A stretch of 64,000 nt of DNA, from contig OX621255.1 in NCBI GenBank assembly GCA_951640165.1, positions 21,054,001-21,118,000 on the forward strand, given 5' to 3'. A program made the position numbers and the translations under genes. Position 1 is the stretch's first letter. Each line of letters starts with the position of its first letter. The notes beneath the pieces were generated by a model. That model saw only the letters and a list, made by a program, of their open reading frames with translations, had not been told where the DNA came from and ran no database searches. This stretch comes from Pseudoips prasinana. Lineage: Eukaryota; Arthropoda; Insecta; Lepidoptera; Nolidae. Positions 33,856 to 45,800 of this stretch are shown piece after piece.

Positions 33856-36800
33856 GTAAAAACCTCGCGGAAAAAAGATTCTATTTTTTGTTCAACCTCC
33901 CCTGGAGACGGAATATTTTTGGCTGAAAATATGTAGATATATTAATTTTTCAGACTGGTTGGACAATGGCAATAATAAGAAAGCGCTTCAAGAAGCGGAG
34001 AAGGTTCTTAAAAAGAGTCCTTCTTTGCACGCAGCAAGGGCTTTGAAGGCTTTAGCGCTTTTTAGGTTAGGTAGGGGTCCGGAGGCTCACGTAGTGCTGG
34101 ACGCCCTGGCTGAAGAGAAACCTTGGGATGACACTACGCTACAGGCGATGACTATATCTTACCGGGAATCTCAACAGTGTAAGTTTAATCTTTAATTTTT
34201 TTATATATCTTTAATAATTACATACTGTGATAAGTATCACAGTATGTAATTATTAAAGATATACATAATTATTAAACACTATATTATAAATCCTTACTTA
34301 TCTCCAAACTGCAGAGGGTTCAGAACTATGTTACTATTGTTGAATAAGCTTGAGGAACTGCTGTTTTGCATAGTATTCTAAAATGTCCACCACAATACTG
34401 TTGAATCTATACCACAGACCCATGCCGTGATGGTAGAGCACATATTCACTAAAGACTAGATTACTTAAGGTAGAAAAAAATATGCCATAGATTCATATAT
34501 TAATATTTATTACTAGTTTTTGAGACATCAGAGTTTCTCTTCTTTGTTCTGTAAGAAATATTACAGTCTTTAGATTTCTATTTAACAATTTATTATAATC
34601 ATGGTGACATTGGGCCATGGCAGCAAGTATTAATGGAGCCTGGTCAGCTGCTCAGGTCATATTATTGTGCAAAAGTGTAATTGTTTGTCTAAATCTTATA
34701 CCCTGATGGAATAGTTTGCTAACATAACCAGAAAGAGGTTACAGGACCAACTGCTTTATATGCTCTCTGAGGGATCTAACTCTGCCATCTACCAGACTCC
34801 AGGCAATACGGAAAAATCTCACTATCACTTTGTGGGTTAACCTGGTATTAGAATGCAGGACCTTATTATCTGTTAAGAACTCTACCACTAGACTATAAAG
34901 GACTAATAAATCAGTAAAGAAAAAATTTAAAATTACTTTGGCTTTATTTATATAGTTTCTTCTTGTTTTAAGGTACAGTCTTCTAAAAGTAATAAGCTAT
35001 ATTAAAATCCTATCCTATCTAATTTAATTCAAATCAAATGGCTTTAATTGCCATTGTATGATAGCCTGGTAAATTATGGTTATTCCAAATTATTTATAGT
35101 AATAAACTGAATTAATGTGATCACCTAAATGACTGCATGTGTGGTGCAGCACTTAAGACAGTCACCTTGCCTCTTTGTGTCTTGGATTTGATTCCCATGG
35201 ACGATAAGTATTGTATGACCCATTCATTGTTGTTCTGAGTCTGGATGTACACACGCCAGCACATCAAGCTACCCCAATCTGTCAAACTTGCCCAATTGAA
35301 AGTGAACCTTATGCTTTTGTGATAAAGTTGAATATCTATAAAAGAAATTTGACAGATTGGGATAGCTGGATGTGCTGGCTGGTGTCTGTTCTTTGTGTCT
35401 GTTAATTACATGTTTGTAAAGTACACAGGGATTCATTTTCGTAGGGCAGACATTGTCTTTTAAACAAAAGAAATAATTGGTTTCGAAACATAACTCTTCC
35501 TTAGGTTCGGAAGTGTAATGTTTAGGACCAAACCTGGGGCTCTACTGGCTAAGTCGCCAAACATTGTATTTGTGAATGGCGTTCAAATAAATTAAGGTTA
35601 AAAATAACTTAATCTATCATTAATTCAGCTTCCATGACCACATGTGATGTCATAAAAATGGTGAGGACACAATTGTCAATGTTGAAGCTGATTTAATGAT
35701 TGATTAAGTCCCCTAGCCATTTATAGGTATGAAGTAGGGTGACAATGAAATGATTTATCATGAATTTATTTGCTTGTTTTAGTGCATAAAGTATGTGCTC
35801 TATACGAGGCTGCCGTGAAAGTAGAGCCTAATAGTGAGGAGCTGCATTCTCACCTATTCATGTCATATGTGAGGGTTGGTGACTATCGGTCGCAACAACG
35901 AGCTGCTATGGCATTGTACAAGTTCGCACCAAAGAATCCATATTACTTCTGGGCTATTATGAGCATTGTTTTGCAGGTAAGAAATTAACTGTATCTATTG
36001 AAAACCTAGCTGTGTGGGTGAAAACAATGAATATCACCACCCCATCTCATCCCATGAAGTCCTGAGGACTACTTGCCTGAGAATGGGCAGCAGGGTCTTT
36101 CTGTGTATTATGACTATCATTTATTATTTTATTTTATTTATTTATTTGGCTCACCAACAATTGAGTACACTAAAACATTTATGGGTTACATGAATCAGAT
36201 CGGGTCAAGTGTATCAACCTCTTACAGGTAAGCACCACATCATACTGAAATTATTTTGCCAAGTGTGGGCATTGTGTGGCCCTTGTCCCGCACTGGACAT
36301 CATTTGGCTCAATGGCACTTTGATGATGATGTCTTAGATATTAGTTGATAAAGACAGTATGTATCCTCTTTACATGTCCAATTTCCAACTTTATAACCAT
36401 TGCATATCAAGCATCATGACATAATGTCTAATGGAAGTATAAATTAATCACCTTTATCCATTCACAACTTCATTTAGTAAACTTTAAATGTTACATAATC
36501 ACTAAATATATACTCAACTTTACATTATTTTGTTACTGAAACTTCCTTCACTCTACATTATTGGGTTATTCCACGAAATTGCTTTAAACAAAGGGACAAA
36601 ATATTATATCCTTATAAAATTCTTCTCTACTCTTTCTGATTTTGTTGTTGAGTGATATACTGCTATTATTATTTATGACTTACTAGGTGTGCCGGGTGGT
36701 TTTACCCGCGTTAAAATGTATAAATATGTGTAATCCAGGGTGTCAGCTAACTCCATACCAAATTTTACTAAAAATCACTCCAGCCGTTTAGACATGAAGA

Positions 36801-39800
36801 AGTAACAAACATACACACTCACAAACTTTCACCGTTATAATATTAGTGTGATGTCAAATTTGTTAAAACAAATAATGTAAAAATTTAAATCATGGGTGGT
36901 GGAGTGATTGAGGTGGTAACTATTTTGGCACCTTCTTGTTTCAGAAACTAGTATCTCATAGGAGACTGTCATAACATGATTTTTATTGCTAACAATTAAA
37001 TCTGATACTGCCATAGTATTTTGCTATGAAAAGTACATGTGTGGTGCATATGTATTAGTTAGAGAAATCAAATATGAAATACTGGTAAAATTACAGCACA
37101 GCCAGTACCTATTTGCCATTTGATACCCATCATTAATATTGACATATGCAGTAATGTGTAGCAAAATAATAAGGTTGTTTCAGATGCCATTGCGTAAAAC
37201 TTGATTCTCTTCTTGTGTCTGTATTTTAACGGAAGAAATTAAATGTTTTTCATAAATACAAAATAAAAATTTATAATGCCTATTGGCTATTGTGACCTAA
37301 TTTTATTTATTTATGTAATTCCAGATATAATGACTAATATAAATATGCCAGTATAGAGTGTATGGCAATTACATATATAAGCTACTATATCTTTGATAAT
37401 ATAACTATATCTTTGTGAGAAATTTAACATGATAAATATTTTATAATTAAACTGCACTTCACATAAAATGAAAATGCATACCTACTTACCCAAATTATAA
37501 AATATTTGGGTAGATTAGTGATTTAATGTTACATATTTACTTACATTTATTATATATGCTGTCAACCTGTTAATTATGCTGTATTCAAAGTTCACAATCT
37601 CTCTATTTTCACCAGGCCAAAACATCAGATGACAATACAAAGAAAGGCATTCTGCTTGCCCTAGCCCAACGCATGGTGGATAACTTCATTACAGAAAACA
37701 AAATGGAAGCAGAACAGGAAGCCCGTCTCTACATCATGATCCTTGAACTTCAAGAGAAATGGGAAGACATATTAAAGTTCATTGAAAGCCCGTTATACTC
37801 CCAATTAGTGCCAGGCTATACAACACAAGCTTGTATCCCCTACCTGACGAAACTCGGTCAATGGAGAAGACTCAATGTAATCTGTAAAGAACTCCTATGG
37901 GACAACCAAGACCGTTGGGACTATTACCTCCCTTACTTTGACTCTGTCTTTCATCTAATTAAAGAAAATGATCAAGATTTATCAGATAATTCTGTTGACA
38001 ACACTGCAGAAAAATGCCATGAGTTTATTTGCTCTTTGCTCGAGAGTATAACCTCTGGTCGTAATTTGAGGGGACCTTATTTAGCTAGATTGGAGTTATG
38101 GAAACGTTTGGCTGTTGACGGAGACCCAGAATCGATTCTGGGCAGCGGTTTAGCCTTATGTATTCAATATTTGAGACTGTTTGCGAATAAGGCATGTGCG
38201 GTACCAGATTTGAGACCGTATTTAGGAATGATACCGCAGAACGAAAGAGAGGAGAAATGTAGAGATTTCTTGACTTGTCTCGGTTTAGATGAAAATAGTG
38301 AACCGGAATCTGTGAGTTATATTTACTATATTGTTTTTCTAAATAAGAGGAAACTAGATTCTAAGGACTTAGCTATGTGGTCACATGACTTTAATAGCAT
38401 TATTATATATACTTTAATAGTGACATCTTCTAATCAGCAACAAGGAGTTTTCTGATGGCAAAAATGATACCAATGGCTATTTGATTAGATTGAGACACTT
38501 GACCCCTTGGCTCAGTCCTCTTGTTTCCAGTGTGATATTGTTACTTTTCTTTTTATATACAAGATGTAACATAAATAGTGGAGGAAAGTTAGGAGAGCTA
38601 CCCACGAAACGGAACAAATTAAAAAAAATGAAATGTGCTTTAGACCACATCACTGAAGTAAAACTTAGATATGTAATACGAAGTGTAACTGGCTTTGAGA
38701 GAAAGAAAATTTGTGCTCGCACCTCTCTTGTAACTAAAAGAGCCTATTATACTATTATCGAATATTTATGAGACAAAACATGAGTAAATCAAACTAATCA
38801 AATAATTATATTTTAAGCAATTTTATTTTGATATGTACAATTGATTGAATTCCCAGGCTGACGACATCCAACGCCACATATCATGTCTTTCTGCGTGGCG
38901 ACTAGTTGCTTCGCCCCTCGACTCTGACGGAGCGCTCGCTCTGGCCACCAAACTACGTGACCACTACCTACGATGTCTACAGAAAGGCCTCGTCACCACT
39001 AGTATTACGGAGTTCTGTGCGGCCGATTCTTATGGAATTTTGGCGGCGCATCATTATTTTTATGCTGGTGAGAATTACTTACAATTTACTTATGTCATCT
39101 GGCTGTGGGGTTGACGGCCAAGAAAAGAATATCTCCATCCCATCTCATCCCGTGGGGGGCGTAAAATTCCTCCCGAGGACATATATACCAGAAAACAGGC
39201 AGCAGCGTTGGCATGAGTGATGTGACCTTCTTACTGCGATTACTGCCAACCCGTCTGCCAAGCGTGGCGGTTATGACGAATCCCCTCAAACGATGGAGAT
39301 CTTTGGGGGATGCCTTTGCCCAGCAGTGGACATCTATCTGCTGATATGATGATGCTGATGTAACTTCATTATTGCTTTTAGCGGTGCAACAACAAAGTTC
39401 AGCGCCTGTGGTAGAAGCCCTATGTCTGCTGGAGTTAGTGCTCCATCACTCACCTGCCAACTTCCACGCCAAGCTGTTGCTTGTGAAGCTGTACCATTTG
39501 CTTGGTAAGTCATTTTACAACATTACAGACATGATTCAAATAACATCTTACAAACAAGTAACACGCTGCTCTCTGATCCCAAAATAGACAGAACCTGTAT
39601 TATGGCAACTGATAAACATTATAGGCTAGTGAAAATAGAAAGACAGTTACGTGTCAGTACATTACTGTAGGGGCAAGACAGAGAAGTGCGAGCACACATT
39701 TTCTTTCTCTCTTTCTCTTGGGCTATGTCCCCAGTACGCAAACTGTCAGCAGCCGACTGAGTGAGCCGCCAATTTGTGGCGAACTAAAATTTGACGTAGC

Positions 39801-42800
39801 TGCAAACTCAGATAAATTTTAGTGCATCGCAAGCAAACTGTTATGAGTTAGCCGCTTATTTAGGTCGAACGACTGAATTTTTACTTTACTATTGTTGTAC
39901 GAAGTGCATGTAGTTGTTGTTATTTTCTGTGGTGTGTGTGCGTAGAGATTAGTTAGGTATGAGCGATGCAAGCATGAACACGTCCGAACACGTTCTTTCC
40001 AACCGTCCGCATGAACAGTTTGCGGCAAAAGGACTCTCAACGCCCGACTAAGGCCGGGACTCCACTAAACCAGAGATTTGTGCGGTGAGCTGTGCTAGAA
40101 GAGATGTTTTTCAGCTCGGGGGACTCCACCAAAGCGGCGATGCACACGTCTCACGTCACCACTGCGCGTCAGTGCGCGTCGTCCGCGCACAGCTCACATC
40201 TCCGCTTCCATCGTGCCATACAAATATTACACATCTCCGCACAGCGATCTCCACTGAAGCTGAGCGGAGAGGAGATGGGTCAATAACACAATTCTATTGG
40301 TTGTTTAAAAAACATCTCTTTGCTCGTCTCGTCTCCGCTTTGGTGAAGGCCTGGCCTAAGGCCCGGTTTGCACCAAAGCGGAGAAGAGAAGAGACGAACG
40401 GAGATGTGCTGGTAAGCTGGCACATTATTGCGGAGAGGGGAAGTGAGCTTTGAGGGATCAAAACCAGTCAAGTTCTGTCTATGAAAGGAAGATGTCATGT
40501 CGTTACCGAACACTTGCTTGAGGAAGAAGAATTAGAGGTTGAAGAAACACAATTAATTCTTCAATATTTATGTTATCGACGGTGACGTAAGGCGCTGGGA
40601 GAAGGCAGTGGGGTGCGCCGACCGGCCGCACGGCCGCCCGACTAGACACATCTCCGCTCTGTCGCGCCGCTTTCTCGCCCGCCGCACAAAATTCTATAAA
40701 AATTGAGATACCTCCTCTCCGCTTGATCCATTTTCACCAAATCTAAGCGGAGACGAGATGTGGAAATAACGAATTTAGATTGGTTTATTCAAACGCATCT
40801 CGTCTCGTCTCCTCTCCGCTTTGGTGGATACCGCTTCCGCCAACTGGAACCGGTTTTGCGGTGAGTCGGCCACTAACTGAGACAGTCGGCGTACGTAACA
40901 CTGCAAAGTGCATAAAGTGAGCTCAAACTAGCAAGCTGAGGACACTCCATTTCAAATATATGGAAGGGCGTACTAAACCGATATGCCTCAAACACAGTCG
41001 GCCGCTAACAGTTTGCCTACTACGGACATAGCCTTATAGTCAGTTACGTTTCGTATCTAAGTTTTGCTTTAGTCGTGTGGTCTAAAGCACCCTCGTTTTG
41101 TTTTTATTTGGGTAGGTAATGCGCTGGCGGCGGACAGCATCTACCAGCGCCTGGAAGTGAAGCACATCCAGCTGGTGTCGCTGGGCTGGCTGCACTGCGC
41201 GCGCCTGGCGCCCGCCTGCGCGCCCTACCGCGCGCTGCAGCTGCTGGCCGACACGCGGGCGCACCACACGCACCACGGGAAGGACGTGAGTCTCGCACAC
41301 ATTGTATACATCTACCAGCGCCTGGAAGTGAAGCACATCCAGCTGGTGTCGCTGGGCTGGCTGCACTGCGCGCGCCTGGCGCCCGCCTGCGCGCCCAGCC
41401 GCGCGCTGCAGCTGCTGGCCGACACGCGGGCGCACCACACGCACCACGGGAAGGACGTGAGTCTCGCACACATTGTATACATCTACCAGCGCCTGGAAGT
41501 GAAGCACATCCAGCTGGTGTCGCTGGGCTGGCTGCACTGCGCGCGCCTGGCGCCCGCCTGCGCGCCCAGCCGCGCGCTGCAGCTGCTGGCCGACACGCGG
41601 GCGCACCACACGCACCACGGGAAGGACGTGAGTCTCGCACACATTGTATACATCTACCAGCGCCTGGAAGTGAAGCACATCCAGCTGGTGTCGCTGGGCT
41701 GGCTGCACTGCGCGCGCCTGGCGCCCGCCTGCGCGCCCAGCCGCGCGCTGCAGCTGCTGGCCGACACGCGGGCGCACCACACGCACCACGGGAAGGACGT
41801 GAGTCTCGCACACATTGTATACATCTACCAGCGCCTGGAAGTGAAGCACATCCAGCTGGTGTCGCTGGGCTGGCTGCACTGCGCGCGCCTGGCGCCCGCC
41901 TGCGCGCCCAGCCGCGCGCTGCAGCTGCTGGCCGACACGCGGGCGCACCACACGCACCACGGGAAGGACGTGAGTCTCGCACACATTGTAGCAAAAGTGG
42001 TAACGCGAAAAGTGCGCATTGTACTCCCGCGATCAGTGACCACTGAATTTTCTTTAAAAAGTAAATTATCCGAATAATATTAATATATTTATAATTATGA
42101 ATTAAATATTTCAAATTTTGATTTAATGATACCATGATTCCTGTGAGGAGATAGGAGGCAGTTTTAACGACGAAATTTGTCCATAACTATAAAGTATATC
42201 CGCTGCTAAAAGGAAGCAAGTCGATGCCATTTACACAGATTACAGCAAATGCTTCGATCAAATAGATCATGTGATTCTTATTCAGAAATTGGAACGGATT
42301 GGGATAAGGGGAGATATATTAATATAGTTTTCATCGTACTTCTCGAACCTATAGCAAGCAGTTGTAATTAACAATTACGTATCCAGCTGGGTTTTAGTAC
42401 CAAGTGGTGTGCCTCAGGCTCACTGGTAGGTCCATTGCTGTTTTTAATCTTTGTAAATGATATCGAGAAGTGCTTCAATAACTCACATGTGCTAAGTTTT
42501 AGGGATGACATGAATATATTCAGATCTATCTCATCATCTGACGATATTCTTACACTTCAGAGCGATTTCATTTGATTGGATGACTATTGCCACGAGAACA
42601 AACCGGATCTAAATCCAAATAAGTGTTTCCTGTAACGTTTAGCAGAATAAATAATAGCTTGCCTTCTGCGTATTCTCTTAAAGGACAAACAATTCAGAAA
42701 ATGTCGAATATGCGTGACCTTGGTGTTATTCATGATACTAAGCTGTTATTTCAAGAGCACATAGACAATATAATTTCCAAAGCATCCCAATTGCTGGGGT

Positions 42801-45800
42801 TTGTGATGGGTGATGAGAATGTCTAAACAATTTAACAATGAAAATCATTTAAATACTTTATTGCACTTATGTGCGTAGCATATTGGAATACTCCTGCCAA
42901 GTTTGGAACCCCCACTATGACACATATATTTCGCGAGTTGAAAATGTCCAACGGAAGTTCATCAAATATATGTGTTACCGACTTAATCGTAGGTATTCGC
43001 ATGAGGAATATCATAAGCTCTGTGCTGAATTAGCGTTGGTCACTCGTCGTATATATAGTATAAATAGTTGATGTTATTTTCTTTTTAAATTGTTTAGAGG
43101 ATCCATTGATCATCCAGAACTTCTGCCGAAAACCCCATGTACCAAGAGCAGCAGCAAGACAAACAAATCCTATCCATCTTCCTTAAGTACCAACAAATTA
43201 CACACATAATGCATATTTGTGGCGAGCGAGCAGTAGCCTTAATAAGTATTACAAAGAGCATAAGTTTGAGATATTTAATGTTAGACCAGAGGCAGTACGA
43301 CGGTTACAGTCCCGCAAACTTTTCTGACCCGGTGGCAGCGTCGCTGTTATCGCATTTAGTGTTGCTAGTAAATATTTTTTGCAATAAAGTGGGTAAAAAT
43401 AATATGCACATTGTAACGTAAATGTTACTTCACTAAAAAGCAAACAAATACTGTCATTACTAATCTTTATAACATATTTATATTTTTATACAATAATTAT
43501 GATAATTTACATAAAATGTATGCTATGTGTTCTCTAACGGAGATGCTCCAGATATTATTATGGGACCGGAATGGTTTAATTCAGAAGTCATTTCATCATC
43601 ATCATTATCGCAATCACTGCTTTCACTTTCACTATCACTACCATGAATGATGAAAGGCTCGTCTAAGTATCCATCCCTTTTTCGATACACATTTTCAATA
43701 TTTTTGTACATTATTGCAATGCTTTTGCCATTCATTGACTATTATTTTATCAAAAGCTTCTGCAATGAATGATAGGATTTCAGAATTCTATCTACCATGC
43801 TCTTTTTCTTTCACAAGTTTTCTTACACACCACTCCCAGACACCTACAAAGGAAACAGCAAAAATTAAATAAATAATGAATATTTTAAAATATGTATTTT
43901 AATTTAAAGAGCGAGGGGGAATTTCGTATTTTTTCAGAAGCCGACAACACTAACCTGTAGCAGCAGCTACGCATTCATACAACTTATTGAAGGGTATAAT
44001 TGGTGCCTGAAGGTGTTATTCTTCCTTCATATAATTCAATACTTGTAATATAACGTTCCCCGCATCAATTTTTAAAGCTTTCGGCATTTTTCACAATTAA
44101 AAACCACAAAGAGAAAAATAAATACGCGCAACAAACAATCAATGGCAGGAATGTCATGGATTGACATTTCAAACTGGCGTCATTAGTTCTACTTTTGGCC
44201 ACCGGGCCAGATAAGTTTGTAGCACAGTACTTATACTTTTTGCGTTGTAGCATGGTGCAGGTGACAGTTGCTTATTTGATGTTGACATCTATAAGTACCA
44301 CATTACTAGCGATGTGCAATACATTTTTATTGCTAACGATACTCGCAGCATAAATCTAATAAGTTTTCTATGATATTGTTGAAGTTATACTTTTGGCGCG
44401 ATAGAGAAAAATGATGAGAGTGAATTTTTACGATGCGCGCGCACACCGACACCAAAAAATTTAACAGCATGAAGTTAGTTCTAGGTGGTATGAAAATGTA
44501 TGAGAGTGAATTTTTACGATGCGCGCGCATCGTAAAAATAACAGCATGACGTTAGTTCTAGGTGGTATGAAAATTGATAACTATGTTCAAGTTGTATATT
44601 AAGAAGTATAACTTCTAACGCGTGTACATATGTACACACAAGTTTTTTTTTATGAAAAATTGTGTGTATTCAGTTATGCAGTGTAACTAGGTACGTGTAC
44701 AATAAAAAATTACCTATGCACAAAATACGTTTTTTATTATACAAAAATATCGACTACCCATCGTAGCAGTCCATCCCATCACTAAATACGTCTATGACGT
44801 TACGTTATACGCATAACGCTTTGCTTATTTTTTCATTCAATTTAATTTGATTTGTAGAGATGACATTCTGGTTGCATTTAATTCAATTTACTACAGTTAT
44901 TAATGATTGAATATGTAACAAATGTGGTACAGCTGAGATACTAAGACATAATTTGTAAATCGCTGCGCCTTTCAAGAGTGAAACGAAATGTTACTGAAAC
45001 TGTCACCCGCACCATGCTACAACGCAAATAGTATAGGCAACCTTTTTTTCTATATATATAATATTTTCTATATATATTATATTTTTCTTTTCTTGCAAGA
45101 ATGTTCACGATAGAATAGCTGTGATTGGCTTCTTGTCGCTTATTATGGTCTTCCAAGAATAAATAAATAAATAATAAACATCTGTCAGTTCAGAACATTT
45201 AACATCAAATTTGATGTAAAATCATCTGAAGTATTTAAAGGTATTCCAATTCGTTCGCGTATTCAATTATACCGGGCGAGTCTATACATGGGGGACCATT
45301 AATGCGGTTTAATTTCTGAGCGCCTCCGCGATTCGGAAGACACGTTAATCTGCCAGTTCCAGTTGTGGTCGTTTGACAATTGACGTTAAGGCATGTCAGA
45401 TGCCTACTATGCGGCTTAAACAAACCACTGCCCCTAGGAAAAAAAAATAACGCGTACGACTTGAGGTCGGTACGATTTGGTTATACTGGGTTTCTTTTAA
45501 AAAACAAAAGAGTGGAGATAGAATTTAAGAAACGTTAACAAATAAAAAAAATCATTTTCAGAGTGTAGAACACTTGACCTACGCATACAAATATGGAACA
45601 TTCGAGAAGCTAGTAGAGCTGAGCGCCTGGGGCGCCCGGATAGAAGCGTGTGCGTGGGGCGCCAGCGCGGCCAGGGAGAGGGCGCTGCTGTCACTGCTAG
45701 CAGGGCCGCCGGCGCCCCTACACCAGCCCTCCAGGCTCCCTGCTTTTCCTACGTAAGTAATTTATCACAACCTATCATAACAGCTGTAAGAATTCCACTA

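Noticed and set aside
38312..38455. Extension of NAA25 exon 4 to the stop at 38453
   Set aside because: The sequence after 38311 loses family similarity and a good donor (GTGAGT) is at 38312; exon 5 follows in the matching phase.
41286..41990. Alpha-satellite-like centromeric repeat because of the 171-bp period
   Set aside because: The unit is exon 7 of NAA25; the length match with primate satellite is a coincidence, and lepidopteran chromosomes are holocentric.
41082..42135. Minus-strand open frames of 300 and 343 codons and other-frame proteins across the GC-rich repeat
   Set aside because: They mirror the 171-bp in-frame repeat: any frame without a stop in one unit stays open through all five. 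Only the plus frame continues the NAA25 family sequence with proper splice sites.
43523..43735. Minus-strand Asp/Glu/Ser-rich 70-codon frame as a gene
   Set aside because: Low-complexity run from a CATCATCAT-type tract; no conserved domain and located within an intron.
44511..44538. Bacterial-type operator or origin at the CG palindrome
   Set aside because: It is part of a dispersed repeat present at two loci in a eukaryotic genome.
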